Shown here one piece after another: positions 49,542 through 59,066 of a stretch of 64,000 nt of DNA. The notes under the pieces were generated by a model that was not told where the DNA came from, did no database searches, and worked only from the letters and a program-made list of their open reading frames with translations. Both the position numbers and the translations under genes were made by a program. The stretch spans positions 1,550,001 through 1,614,000 of the forward strand of contig NC_013517.1 in the NCBI RefSeq assembly GCF_000024405.1. The letters are read 5' to 3'. Numbering within the stretch: the stretch's first letter is position 1; every line of letters begins with the position of its first letter. This DNA comes from Sebaldella termitidis ATCC 33386. Lineage in GTDB: Bacteria; Fusobacteriota; Fusobacteriia; Fusobacteriales; Leptotrichiaceae.

Positions 49542-51263
49542 TTAATATTTCTTGATTTTCAATTCCCTGTATCTGTTTATTGCGGCACTAAGTTCATATT
49601 TTCTCGGAAGGGCAAGTTTGCCAGAAAAATTTCTTGTTCCTGAGAGACAATACAGTCCCTGAGATTTTATTTTATCATAAAGCTTGTCCAGAGTATCAGA
49701 CAGATTTGTTTTATCATCGAAACCATTTTTTGCGAGATATTCTAGCATAGCAGCCAGACAGCGTGTCTGACTGTCGCTTACCAGCTGTTCCAGATTAGAC
49801 AGATCAATTTCATTTCTTCCGTATAAAATACTGTTTTTTTCTTTGGATTTTATTTTAGTGTTTTTACCATTAAGCTCAAAACAAGATTTAAGCGGAACAC
49901 GTGCTGTAATTTCACCAAAAGCAGTATTTTTATCTTTTTCATCTTCTTCTATATCGGGAAGCTCATCACTCACTATAGCTTTAGCCTCTTCTGTTACATC
50001 TTTCGGGATATATTCATCCATCATAATTACATGATCAGCTGTCTTAAAATAGTCTCCCGAACCACCCGCCACTATTATACTGGAAACACCATGCTCTTCA
50101 TAAAGCTGTCTTACTTTATCAACAAAAGGTGTTATAGGCTCTTTTTCCCGAGAAACCAGTTTTTTCATTCTGTCGTCTCTTATCATAAAATTAGTTGCCG
50201 AAGTATCTTCATCTATTAAAAGAAGCCTGCTACCCGCTTCCAGAGCTTCCATAACATTGGCTGCCTGTGATGTACTTCCGCTGGCATTTTCAGTGGAAAA
50301 TCTGTAGGTATCTTTGTTATTGGGAAGATTATTTATAAATGGGGTAATATTCACCATTTCGATATTTCTGCCGTCTTCGGCACGTATTTTTACGGCATCG
50401 TCTCTGGTAATAACCATCTCACGTCCGTCATTTATTTTATGGTTATAAACGCTGGACTCAATGGCATTCAGCAGAGTGGACTTGCCATGGTATCCACCGC
50501 CGACAATCAGGGTTATTCCTTCCGGTATTCCCATTCCTTTAATAAGTCCGGCATTGGGAAGCTCAAATTCTGTTTCCAGACTTTCCGGGCTATTAAATAA
50601 AACAGCATTTTTAGCCAGAGGCTTGTCTGAGATACCGCTTTCTCTGGGAAGAACCGAGCCGTTGGCAATAAAAGCCGTCAGTTTTCTTTTTTTTAGTTCT
50701 TTTCGAAGATATTCCTGATCAAGCTTTAGTTTTATCTGCGAATCAAGAAAGTCCCTGCTGATATTTTTATAAAACCCGGCAGTATTGATGATTTTTGGAA
50801 GAACATCAAAAAAAATATGAATCGCAGCCTTACCGGAAATTCTTCTGCCATTCGCGGGGAGACCGGCTTCCATTCTTATTTCAGTATTATTGTCATTAAT
50901 AATAACAGAAGTTCTTTCAAGCACTTCCTGACCGCAATGATCTATTCTTATAATTCCGCTGTTGCCGGAACCGTTCCTGTCCCCTGAAAATTTATAAACC
51001 GCATCTTCAAAGGCTCTGGTCAAAAAATCAGAAAGTACTGTTTTTTTATAATCGGAATTAATTATATCTTCCGGAAATTCAGAATCTTTATGCGAAACAG
51101 AAATTCTGATTTTTGACGGGGAAGCAAACGGATCTGACTGTACACGATCGAAGAAAAGCGTGTAGTTTCCAAAGTCATAATCTCCTTTTAGAGCTTTATA
51201 TGCAGGATATCCTTTTCCGTCTATTGAAGTCAGAAGTTTTTTTAAATCAATATGAGTTAGCAT
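49542..51263 (-). CDS. ABC-class ATPase, PF09818 family
   Basis: Protein of 573 residues. A Walker A GGGYHGKSTLLNAI lies at about residue 255, a Walker B LLLIDEDTSATNFM at about residue 345, and a conserved block GGSGDYFKTADHVIMMD follows. This combination, with DEDTSATN in place of DEP, identifies the predicted ABC-class ATPase family (PF09818 as I recall), soluble proteins without membrane partners and of unknown function. The length fits the family. The gene is 42 bases downstream of a MazG-like gene on the same strand, so the two may be co-transcribed. Confidence 0.9.
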   Translation of the reverse strand: MLTHIDLKKLLTSIDGKGYPAYKALKGDYDFGNYTLFFDRVQSDPFASPSKIRISVSHKDSEFPEDIINSDYKKTVLSDFLTRAFEDAVYKFSGDRNGSGNSGIIRIDHCGQEVLERTSVIINDNNTEIRMEAGLPANGRRISGKAAIHIFFDVLPKIINTAGFYKNISRDFLDSQIKLKLDQEYLRKELKKRKLTAFIANGSVLPRESGISDKPLAKNAVLFNSPESLETEFELPNAGLIKGMGIPEGITLIVGGGYHGKSTLLNAIESSVYNHKINDGREMVITRDDAVKIRAEDGRNIEMVNITPFINNLPNNKDTYRFSTENASGSTSQAANVMEALEAGSRLLLIDEDTSATNFMIRDDRMKKLVSREKEPITPFVDKVRQLYEEHGVSSIIVAGGSGDYFKTADHVIMMDEYIPKDVTEEAKAIVSDELPDIEEDEKDKNTAFGEITARVPLKSCFELNGKNTKIKSKEKNSILYGRNEIDLSNLEQLVSDSQTRCLAAMLEYLAKNGFDDKTNLSDTLDKLYDKIKSQGLYCLSGTRNFSGKLALPRKYELSAAINRYRELKIKKY

Positions 51264-51305
51264 TATATATCCTTTCTGATACTTTTATTCTGTTTTTATA
51301 TGATT

Positions 51306-51605
51306 TTAAAATTTAAAAACTCTTTTTTTATTAATTTCCATTTTTTCTTTGATAATCTCATAAGGTTCGATTCCCAGTTTGTCACACATAAAAAAGATAT
51401 AAATAAGGACATCGGCAAGCTCGAGCTTAATATTCTGCCTGTCCTCATCATTAATATCCTCAGGATTTCTCCACTGAAAAATTTCCACCAGCTCTGATGC
51501 TTCTATAGAAACAGAAAGAGCGAGATCCTTTAGGTTATGATACTGCTCCCAGTTTCTTTCCGCAACGAATTCCCTTAATTCATTTCTTATATCTTCATAA
51601 GTCAT
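51306..51605 (-). CDS. MazG-like nucleotide pyrophosphohydrolase
   Basis: Protein of 99 residues starting at ATG after CGGAGTG. A TTG seven codons upstream overlaps that ribosome binding site and is less likely. The alpha-helical metal site is clear: SIEASELVEIFQW (ExxE) and ELADVLIYIFFMCDKLGI (ExxD). This pattern and length match dCTPase/MazG-type all-alpha NTP pyrophosphatases that remove unwanted nucleotides. It precedes the PF09818 ATPase gene on the same strand. Confidence 0.9.
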   Translation of the reverse strand: MTYEDIRNELREFVAERNWEQYHNLKDLALSVSIEASELVEIFQWRNPEDINDEDRQNIKLELADVLIYIFFMCDKLGIEPYEIIKEKMEINKKRVFKF

Positions 51606-51826
51606 ATTATCACTCCGTAAATTCAATGTATAGCAATAAATTATAGCATAAAAAAAGAAAAATATCCTGTTTGAAAAAACTGAAAATTTAAAAACATAAA
51701 ATAGAAAATAAATCTGTAATATAAACTAAAAATCTAAAAATTCCATAATAAAAACAAATAAATAAAATTAAACGAAGAGTATAAAATATGATACAATAAG
51801 TAAATAAATAAAAAAGGAGTGAGGAA

Positions 51827-52297
51827 ATGAAAAAGTTTTTATTATCAGTATTTATATTTACAGGTATTGCTGTATATTCTGATACATGCAATGCAGGATT
51901 TTATAAAATTGAGGGAAATAAGGTATATTATGCCTATGACATGAATCCAAATCCCGATCTTGTGGAACTGGGAAAACAGGCTGAAGTAAAAGGAGCAGAT
52001 GCTAAAACTTTTAATAATAAGGCTGATTACGGGAAAGACAGTAAAAATATTTATTTTGAAGGAAAAATCATAAAAGGGGTTGATACTAAAACATTTGAAG
52101 TTTTATCAAATGAGAAAGAAGTAAAAAATTCAGGTCATCGTGCAGTATGCTATTATTATGCCAAAGATAAGAAAAGTGTATATTACAAAGGACAGATAAT
52201 AAACGGGGCAGATGTAAAAACATTTAAAGTATTGGAAAATCTTTATGCAGAAGATAAAAACTCTTGGTATGAATATGGGAAAAAAATAAATAATTAA
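51827..52297 (+). CDS. Small secreted DKNYY protein
   Basis: Protein of 156 residues behind AAGGAG, with a signal peptide (MKKFLLSVFIFTGIAVYS) and no lipobox. Three to four DKNYY units follow (GKDSKNIYFEGKIIKGVDTK, AKDKKSVYYKGQIINGADVK, AEDKNSWYEYGKKI). It is the shortest of the five DKNYY proteins in the window and consists of little else. Expected location is periplasmic or outside. Function unknown. Confidence 0.82.
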   Translation: MKKFLLSVFIFTGIAVYSDTCNAGFYKIEGNKVYYAYDMNPNPDLVELGKQAEVKGADAKTFNNKADYGKDSKNIYFEGKIIKGVDTKTFEVLSNEKEVKNSGHRAVCYYYAKDKKSVYYKGQIINGADVKTFKVLENLYAEDKNSWYEYGKKINN

Positions 52298-52334
52298 AAA
52301 AGAATATATCTCTTAATTTTGTGAAAGTAAAAAT

Positions 52335-52362
52335 AAAGACTGCCGGACTGGCAGTCTTTTAA
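52335..52362. terminator. Bidirectional terminator between convergent genes
   Basis: AAAGACTGCC and GGCAGTCTTT form a perfect ten-base stem around GGACT, with T or A runs on both sides. It serves the DKNYY gene and the convergent osmoprotectant operon. Confidence 0.85.
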
Positions 52363-52385
52363 ATATAAATAAAATTTTTTGAAAT

Positions 52386-53966
52386 CTATTTTTCTTTTAT
52401 AAAGCCTCTTTCTATAAGGAATTCACGTGCAACCTTGTCAGGCTCCATGCCGAGTTTATCTACCTTATAGTTTAGCTCTCTCATAGTCTTGTCATCAATC
52501 TGTCCTGCCAGCTTATTTATAGCTTCCTCCAGCTGAGGATATTTTTCAAGAATCTCTTTTCTTATAACAGGGACAGCATAATAAGGCGGGAAAAAATGCT
52601 GGTCATCTTCAAGCACTTCAAGCTCAAATGCTTTAAGCAGTCCGTCTGTAGAGAATGCATCTATAACCTGACTTTTCCCTGATTCGATGGCACTGTATCT
52701 GAGAGCTCCTTCTACAGGATTTACAGCCTTGAATTCCATATCATATGCTTTTAGAAATCCTGGAAGCCCGTCCGGTCTGTTGCTGAATTCTATTGTAGGC
52801 GATAGTGTAAAATCTTTACTTACAGCCTTTAAATCAGAAATTTTATTTAAATTGTATTTTTCTTTTATTTCTTTTGTTGTAGCGATAGTGTAAGTATTAT
52901 TAAAACCAAGAGGCTTCAAAAGCTTCAGTCCGTATCTTTTATCAAATTCATCTTTTACGGTATTATAAGTAGAGTCAGTATCTGAGTTACTCGGGAGCTG
53001 GAGTATATTTACCAGTGCAGTACCTGTATATTCTACATAGACGTCGATTTCCCCGTTTGTAATTCCGGTAAAGGTTATCTGCGTACTTCCGAGTCTGAGC
53101 TTTCTGTCTACTTTCAGATCTGTGTTTTCTTCTATTACATCGGAAACCATATTACCAAGAATAACTTGCTCCGAAAAGCTTTTTGATCCTACAGTTATCT
53201 TTTTCTTATTTTCTAGTGTTGTGTAAAAAATAGTACCTGCTGTAATCAAGGCAAAAATGATAATAAAAATAAGTCCGTATTTTCTTATTCTCTTATTTCT
53301 GGCAATTGTCTGTTCTGAAATTACTGTTTTACCTTTTCTAAGCGGAAGCGGAGTAACAAAATACTCAATCTTACCTACGAAGAAATCTATGGCAAGTGCC
53401 AGTATACAAGCCGGAATTGCACCAGCCAGAATTTTATTGTAGTTTACAGTCTGTATACCCGCAAAAATAAGTGAACCAAGTCCTCCTGCACCTATGAATG
53501 CCGCTACTGTCATTAATCCCACTGCAGTAACAGATGAGATTCTGATACCTGCCATTATTATCGGCAGAGCAAGAGGCATCTTTACTTTAAAAAGCCTCTG
53601 GAGTCTTGTCATTCCAATTCCTTTTGAAGCTTCCAGAGTCTGGGGATTGATAGCATTTAGTCCGGTGTAGGTGTTTTTTACAATCGGCAGCAGTGAATAA
53701 AGTATTACTACAGCTATTGCCGGGAGTACACCGATACCGAGCAGAGGTATAAAAAGCCCTAAAAGAGCCAGACTTGGAACGGCCTGTATAAGGTTAATCA
53801 CTCCTATGATACCTTTGGAAAGACTTTTATAGGTATTGATCAGGATTCCCAAAGGAACTCCGATTAATATTGCAAGCAGTACAGCTATAAAGGTCAGTTT
53901 TATATGTGCAAAGGCAAGACTGAGAATATACTGGTAATTTTCAGAAACATAATTAAGAAAGTTCAT
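52386..53966 (-). CDS. Osmoprotectant ABC transporter, fused permease and substrate-binding protein
   Basis: The start at MNFLNYVSENY (526 residues) is chosen because GGCAGGTGAC lies just before it. Longer readings begin inside the ATPase gene without a ribosome binding site. Residues 1-210 are the permease with the EAA-like motif EASKGIGMTRLQRLFKVKMP and about six helices. A further helix near residue 235 leads into the extracytoplasmic OpuAC-type binding domain (ITVGSKSFSEQVILGNMVSD, VYVEYTGTALVNIL, FSTDGLLKAF). Such fusions import glycine betaine, carnitine or choline (OpuF/EgtU-like). The gene overlaps the ATPase gene by 14 bases. Confidence 0.92.
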   Translation of the reverse strand: MNFLNYVSENYQYILSLAFAHIKLTFIAVLLAILIGVPLGILINTYKSLSKGIIGVINLIQAVPSLALLGLFIPLLGIGVLPAIAVVILYSLLPIVKNTYTGLNAINPQTLEASKGIGMTRLQRLFKVKMPLALPIIMAGIRISSVTAVGLMTVAAFIGAGGLGSLIFAGIQTVNYNKILAGAIPACILALAIDFFVGKIEYFVTPLPLRKGKTVISEQTIARNKRIRKYGLIFIIIFALITAGTIFYTTLENKKKITVGSKSFSEQVILGNMVSDVIEENTDLKVDRKLRLGSTQITFTGITNGEIDVYVEYTGTALVNILQLPSNSDTDSTYNTVKDEFDKRYGLKLLKPLGFNNTYTIATTKEIKEKYNLNKISDLKAVSKDFTLSPTIEFSNRPDGLPGFLKAYDMEFKAVNPVEGALRYSAIESGKSQVIDAFSTDGLLKAFELEVLEDDQHFFPPYYAVPVIRKEILEKYPQLEEAINKLAGQIDDKTMRELNYKVDKLGMEPDKVAREFLIERGFIKEK

Positions 53967-55104
53967 TATTGTCACCTGCCTTTTCATTTTCATTGTCCAG
54001 ATACTGCATACCCAGAGAAGTAACAAGGGTACCGGGAGTAATAAGACCTTTTAGTCTTTGCCGTCTGTCTACTACAGGGATTGCCGAAAGATTATTATCT
54101 ATAATCAGCTGCAGAAGATTTATTATGCTGTAATCTTCATAGATAGTAAAGAGGCTTTTATTCATCACTTCGGATGCTTTGACATTATGGGAATGCACAT
54201 CATTCAGTGTACGGATAGTGATTAAGCCTTCCAGCTTATCATTGCTGTCTACTATAAAGATACTGTCAACCTTGCTTTTACGCATTTTTTCTATACAGTT
54301 GCACAGCGGTTCGTCGCTGCCTGCCGTAACAGGATTTTTTATCATAATATCTTTCGCCCTTATCAGATCAGGCACAGTCCATATTCTGTTTTTTCCTACG
54401 AAATTACTGACAAATTCATTAATGGGCTCTTTTAATATATTTTCCGGAGTATCAGCCTGTACTATTTCACCGTTATTCATAATACAGATTCTATCGGCAA
54501 TTTTTACAGCTTCATCCATATCGTGAGTAACGAAAACTATGGTTTTTTTCATTTTTTCCTGAAGAGCAATAAGCTCCTGCTGAAGCTGGTTTCTGCTGAT
54601 AGGATCCAGTGCAGAAAACGGCTCATCCATAAGAATAATATCGGGATCGTATGCGAATGCCCTTGCGACACCTACTCTCTGCATCTGTCCTCCGCTGAGC
54701 TGTGCAGGGAACCGATACAGATATTCATCAGGATCCAGATCGATCATTTTCATTAATTCCACTGTTTTTTTAGAAATTTCGTCGCTTTTTACATGTTCCA
54801 GCCTTGGTATAATCTCGATATTTTCTTTTACTGTCATATGTGGAAAAAGACCGGTCTGCTGGATAACATATCCAATTTTTCTACGCAGCTTTATAATATC
54901 TTTTTTTTCGATATTTTCATCGTTTATAAAAATATGTCCTGAAGTGGGGTGAATAAGTCTGTTAATCATTTTCAGAGTGGTGGTCTTCCCGCATCCGCTG
55001 GGGCCTATGAGAACTGTGAGTTCTCCGCTATTGATATTTAAATTAATATTATTCAAAACTTTTTGATTTCTGAAACTTTTGTTGATATTTTGAAATTTTA
55101 TCAT
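53953..55104 (-). CDS. Osmoprotectant ABC transporter ATPase with CBS domains (OpuCA type)
   Basis: Protein of 383 residues, ATG after AGGAGG. Walker A GPSGCGKTTTLKMI (about residue 36), signature LSGGQMQRVGVARA and Walker B IILMDEPFSALDP are intact, with the Q-loop VIQQTGLFPH characteristic of the ProV/OpuCA group. The C-terminal 120 residues hold a pair of CBS domains (KAKDIMIKNPVTAGSDEPLC-like start, then SEVMNKSLFTIYEDYSIINL), which in this family sense ionic strength or cyclic-di-AMP. It energises the fused permease/binding protein downstream. Confidence 0.94.
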   Translation of the reverse strand: MIKFQNINKSFRNQKVLNNINLNINSGELTVLIGPSGCGKTTTLKMINRLIHPTSGHIFINDENIEKKDIIKLRRKIGYVIQQTGLFPHMTVKENIEIIPRLEHVKSDEISKKTVELMKMIDLDPDEYLYRFPAQLSGGQMQRVGVARAFAYDPDIILMDEPFSALDPISRNQLQQELIALQEKMKKTIVFVTHDMDEAVKIADRICIMNNGEIVQADTPENILKEPINEFVSNFVGKNRIWTVPDLIRAKDIMIKNPVTAGSDEPLCNCIEKMRKSKVDSIFIVDSNDKLEGLITIRTLNDVHSHNVKASEVMNKSLFTIYEDYSIINLLQLIIDNNLSAIPVVDRRQRLKGLITPGTLVTSLGMQYLDNENEKAGDNNELS

Positions 55105-55602
55105 TTAAAAATACCTCCTTTTTAGTTTTTTGAAAGCTACTTCTTTTTGAATATGAGAATTTTCAGTTATTTATAAGATAATAACTTAGTTTATAAAGGT
55201 GTACTTTCTGTTTAAAACCTTTATTAATGATAACATAGATAGAATGACTTGTCAAAATTTCAATATTATAAAAATTTTATATAAATAATTTATTTATTTA
55301 TTTTAAATTTTATAATTAAAGAAATTAATTTTTTAAAAAATGAAAAAATTGATTAATTATAAAGTGATCATTCTAATTTTAAAAATGGTTTGAATAGTGT
55401 AAGTGTGATAAATGAAAAATAAATTTATGTTTTGGATTAGGCTGTAAATTTAAGGAAATAAATATAAAAATATTAATTTTTCAAAGTGACTGCATATGAA
55501 ATAAAATTAAAAAAAATGAAAATGTATTTTTGAAAATGTGAAGAGGCTGGGGGTATAGGCATTTAACAAAGAAAAAATGAAATATTTTAAAACAGTTTTA
55601 CA
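55105..55602. other. AT-rich intergenic DNA upstream of the osmoprotectant operon
   Basis: About 500 bases of very AT-rich sequence with no supported gene. The minus-strand promoter of the operon is presumably here but no clear hexamer pair was found. Confidence 0.4.
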
Positions 55603-55656
55603 GAAAAAAGCTGTATTATATAAACAGATTATCACGGCGGAAAAATAATACAGCTT
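55603..55656 (-). terminator. Terminator of the RlpA-like gene
   Basis: AAGCTGTATTAT and ATAATACAGCTT form a perfect 12-base stem. On the minus strand it is followed by TTTTTTC. Confidence 0.75.
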
Positions 55657-55665
55657 TATAAATTA

Positions 55666-56049
55666 TTACTTTACTACTTTTATGCTTACATCAATGACTC
55701 CTTTATTAACATCGGCAATTCTTGAAAAGGCCTCTTTGCTCAGATCTATAATTCTGCCTTTGGTAAAGGGACCTCTGTCATTTATACGTACTTTTATTTT
55801 TTTGTTATTTTCTACATTGGTTACCTCTACAATACTTCCAAACGGAAGACTGGGATGGGCAGCAGTAAGAGCTCTGTCGGAAAAAATTTCGCCGCTTGCC
55901 GTGGAATTACCGTTAAATTTATCACCATACCATGATGCTTTTCCGGAATACGGCAGACTGGCAGAAGGAGTGCCGCCTCCCTTGTGTGAAACTCCCGAAC
56001 ATGATATTATCATCAAAAAAACTGTAAAAATATAGATTATTTTTCTCAT
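55666..56049 (-). CDS. RlpA-like double-psi beta-barrel lipoprotein
   Basis: Protein of 127 residues with a lipoprotein signal peptide ([16 protein letters not shown]). The mature protein is one double-psi beta-barrel: [19 protein letters not shown] at its start, [19 protein letters not shown], then [18 protein letters not shown] with the conserved Asp of RlpA. RlpA proteins bind or cleave peptidoglycan strands lacking peptide stems. There is no C-terminal SPOR domain, so septal targeting is not expected by that route. ATG follows AGGAGT. Confidence 0.92.
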   Translation of the reverse strand: MRKIIYIFTVFLMIISCSGVSHKGGGTPSASLPYSGKASWYGDKFNGNSTASGEIFSDRALTAAHPSLPFGSIVEVTNVENNKKIKVRINDRGPFTKGRIIDLSKEAFSRIADVNKGVIDVSIKVVK

Positions 56050-56166
56050 AATTTTACTCCTTTAACAAAAATTAAATAGTTTATCGAATGAACAAAAATT
56101 CATCGTATATGTATTTGTTGTATTTATTATAACATACTGCATAAAAAAGTTTAATAGAAAATTTAT

Positions 56167-56195
56167 TTGACATTTTATTCACAAAGAAATATAAT
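56167..56195 (+). promoter_or_regulatory. adhE promoter overlapping a Rex-like site
   Basis: TTGACA (56167-56172) and TATAAT (56190-56195) match consensus with a 17-bp spacer. The segment TTGACATTTTATTCACAA (56167-56184) has the 18-base size of a Rex operator (TTGTGAA-N4-TTCACAA), with a perfect right half and a poor left half. A perfect left half TTGTGAA lies downstream at 56230-56236. The adhE leader would be about 230 bases long. A second -10-like TATAAT is at 56385-56390. Confidence 0.55.
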
Positions 56196-56432
56196 AAGAC
56201 ATATAAAAGATTAGATAACAGTCTCTATATTGTGAATAAAATATTATTATTCATCAATAAAAGACTTTTTAAGATTTTATATTAAGTGAAAAAAATAACA
56301 TAATTATAAGGTATAGATTATATATATAAAATTAATAGATACTTTTACAATTGAAATAATATATACTGTATGATTTTATGTTAGTATAATTTTTTCTGAA
56401 AAAGTGAAAAAAATAATTTATGGAGGTCAAAA

Positions 56433-59024
56433 ATGGTTAAGGATTTGGAATCATTAAAAGAAATGATGGCAAAAGTAAAAGCAGCGCAGGCAAAATTCGC
56501 TGAATACAGCCAAGAAGAAGTAGACAGAATCTTTAAAGAAGTCGCTTTAGTAATTAACAATGAAAGAATTAATCTTGCAAAAATGGCTGTTGAGGAAACA
56601 GGAATGGGTATTTTGGAGGATAAGGTAATAAAAAATCATTTTGCCTCTGAATATATTTATAATAAATACAAGGATGAAAAAACTTGCGGCGTACTTGAAG
56701 AAGACAGATCATTCGGAATCAAAAAAATAGCCACACCAATAGGAGTGGTAGCCGGGGTAATACCTACAACAAACCCTACATCGACTACAGCGTTCAAAAC
56801 ACTGCTTGCTCTGAAAACAAGAAACGGAATTATATTTTCTCCGCATCCAAGAGCAAAAGGATGTACTATCTATACTGCGAAACTAGCTTTAGAGGCTGCA
56901 GTGAAAGCTGGAGCACCTGAAAATATCATTGGGTGGATAGATGAACCGAGTGTGGATCTTTCTAAGGAACTAATGGCAGAAGCTGATCTGATTCTTGCAA
57001 CTGGAGGACCGGGAATGGTTAAAGCTGCTTACTCATCAGGAAAACCTGCAATAGGGGTAGGAGCAGGAAATACACCGGTAGTAGTAGACGAAACAGCTGA
57101 TGTAAAAATGACTGTAAACTATACATTAATGTCAAAAACTTTTGACAACGGGGTAATCTGTGCATCTGAGCAGGCAATAATAGTAGACGAGAAGATTTAT
57201 GACGAAGTAAGAAAAGAATTTGACTTAAGAGGAGCATATATTCTTAAGAAAACTGAACTGGATAAAGTAAGAAATACAATATTTATAGATGGTGCATTAA
57301 ATTCTAAAATAGTAGGTCAAAGTGCATATACTATAGCAAAAATGGCAGGAGTGGAAGTTCCGGAAACTGCAAAGGTTCTTATCGGGGAAGTAACTTCTGT
57401 GGCACATGACGAGCCGTTTGCACATGAGAAATTATCTCCGGTTCTGGCTATGTACAAAGCAAAGAATTACGACGATGCATTGGATAAAGCAGCAAAGCTG
57501 GTAGATCTTGGAGGACTGGGACATACATCGCTTCTTTATGTAAATCTTGCTGAAAGAGAAAAAATAGACAGATTCGGTAAAAGAATGAAAACAGGAAGAA
57601 CTCTTGTAAATATGCCTTCATCACTGGGAGCAATAGGAGATGTATTTAACTTTAAATTAGAGCCGTCATTAACATTAGGATGTGGGTCTTGGGGAGGAAA
57701 CTCTGTTTCTGAAAACGTAGGAGTAAAACATTTGATTAATATAAAAACAGTTGCTGAAAGGAGAGAAAATATGCTTTGGTTTAGAGTTCCTGAAAAAATC
57801 TATTTTAAATTTGGTTCGCTTCCTGTAGCTTTAGAAGAATTGAAGGGGTCTAAAAAGAGAGCATTTATCGTAACAGATTCGGCGCTGGCAAAATTAGGAT
57901 TTACTAATCATATTACAAAGGTACTTGATGAATTAAATATAGACTACAGAATATTCTCTGATGTAGTGGAGGATCCGACATTATCATCAGCTCAAAAAGG
58001 AGCACAGGCAATGCTTGACTACAATCCTGATGTGATTATAGCACTTGGCGGAGGATCTGCAATGGATGCTGCCAAAATCATGTGGGTGTTATATGAGCAT
58101 CCTGAAGTAAAATTCCATGACTTATCAATGAGATTTATGGATATAAGAAAGAGAATATATCAATTTCCTAAGATGGGAGTAAAGGCAGAATTTATAGCTG
58201 TAGCAACATCAGCTGGAACAGGTTCGGAAGTTACACCGTTCTCAGTAATAACTGATGATGAAACTGGAGTAAAATATCCACTTGCTGATTATGAATTAAC
58301 ACCTGATGTGGCAATAATTGATCCTGAATTAATGCTTACTATGCCTAGAGGCTTAACAGTGGCATCTGGTATAGACGTACTTACACATGCTGTGGAATCA
58401 TATGTTTCTACACTTGCTACTGAGTTTACAAAGCCTATATCGCTGGAATCAATGAAGCTGGTATTCGACTATCTGCCTGAATCAGTGGAAGGCGGAGCAA
58501 AAGCAATTCATGCAAAAGAAAAAATGGCTAATGCATCATGTCTTGCAGGTATGGCTTTCGCAAATGCATTCCTTGGAATATGTCACTCAATGGCACATAA
58601 ACTGGGAGGAAAATTCCATGTACCTCATGGTATAGCAAATGCACTGCTTCTTAATGAAGTAATCAAGTTTAATGCTGTGGAAAGTCCAACTAAAATGGGA
58701 GTATTCCCTCAGTACAAATATCCTGATGCTAAAAACAGATATGTGGAAATAGCAAACTTCTTAGGAGTAAACGGTAAAACAGATGATGATAAAATAACTA
58801 ATCTGATAAAAGCAATAGACGGTCTGAAGGATAAAATAGGAATCCCGGCTTCTATAAAAGAATTCGGAGTTCCTGAAAAAGAATTTTTAGAAGCTGTTGA
58901 CCAACTTGCACTTGATGCATTTGACGATCAGTGTACAGGAGCAAACCCAAGATATCCGTTAGTAACTGAGCTAAAAGAAATATACTTAAAAGCATACTAT
59001 GGTGCTGATTATCAAGGCAAATAA
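56433..59024 (+). CDS. adhE: Bifunctional acetaldehyde-CoA/alcohol dehydrogenase
   Basis: Protein of 863 residues behind TGGAGG, the usual AdhE length. Residues 1-440 are the CoA-acylating aldehyde dehydrogenase domain, with VIPTTNPTSTTAFK, GVGAGNTPVVVDE and the catalytic Cys243 in DNGVICASEQA. Residues 450-863 are the iron alcohol dehydrogenase domain, with GGGSAMDAAKIMW, TSAGTGSEVTPFSV and metal ligands in SGIDVLTHAVESY, GICHSMAHKLGG and VPHGIANALLL. It converts acetyl-CoA to ethanol and reoxidises two NADH, a main fermentation route, and forms spirosomes in other bacteria. Its promoter overlaps a Rex-like element, as expected for NADH-controlled expression. A strong terminator follows. Confidence 0.97.
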   Translation: MVKDLESLKEMMAKVKAAQAKFAEYSQEEVDRIFKEVALVINNERINLAKMAVEETGMGILEDKVIKNHFASEYIYNKYKDEKTCGVLEEDRSFGIKKIATPIGVVAGVIPTTNPTSTTAFKTLLALKTRNGIIFSPHPRAKGCTIYTAKLALEAAVKAGAPENIIGWIDEPSVDLSKELMAEADLILATGGPGMVKAAYSSGKPAIGVGAGNTPVVVDETADVKMTVNYTLMSKTFDNGVICASEQAIIVDEKIYDEVRKEFDLRGAYILKKTELDKVRNTIFIDGALNSKIVGQSAYTIAKMAGVEVPETAKVLIGEVTSVAHDEPFAHEKLSPVLAMYKAKNYDDALDKAAKLVDLGGLGHTSLLYVNLAEREKIDRFGKRMKTGRTLVNMPSSLGAIGDVFNFKLEPSLTLGCGSWGGNSVSENVGVKHLINIKTVAERRENMLWFRVPEKIYFKFGSLPVALEELKGSKKRAFIVTDSALAKLGFTNHITKVLDELNIDYRIFSDVVEDPTLSSAQKGAQAMLDYNPDVIIALGGGSAMDAAKIMWVLYEHPEVKFHDLSMRFMDIRKRIYQFPKMGVKAEFIAVATSAGTGSEVTPFSVITDDETGVKYPLADYELTPDVAIIDPELMLTMPRGLTVASGIDVLTHAVESYVSTLATEFTKPISLESMKLVFDYLPESVEGGAKAIHAKEKMANASCLAGMAFANAFLGICHSMAHKLGGKFHVPHGIANALLLNEVIKFNAVESPTKMGVFPQYKYPDAKNRYVEIANFLGVNGKTDDDKITNLIKAIDGLKDKIGIPASIKEFGVPEKEFLEAVDQLALDAFDDQCTGANPRYPLVTELKEIYLKAYYGADYQGK

Positions 59025-59039
59025 AATTTTAATAAATGT

Positions 59040-59066
59040 GAGAGCCTGCTGAAAAGCAGGCTCTTT
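59040..59066 (+). terminator. Terminator of adhE
   Basis: AGAGCCTGCT and AGCAGGCTCT form a perfect ten-base stem capped by a GAAA tetraloop, followed by TTTATAT. Confidence 0.9.
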
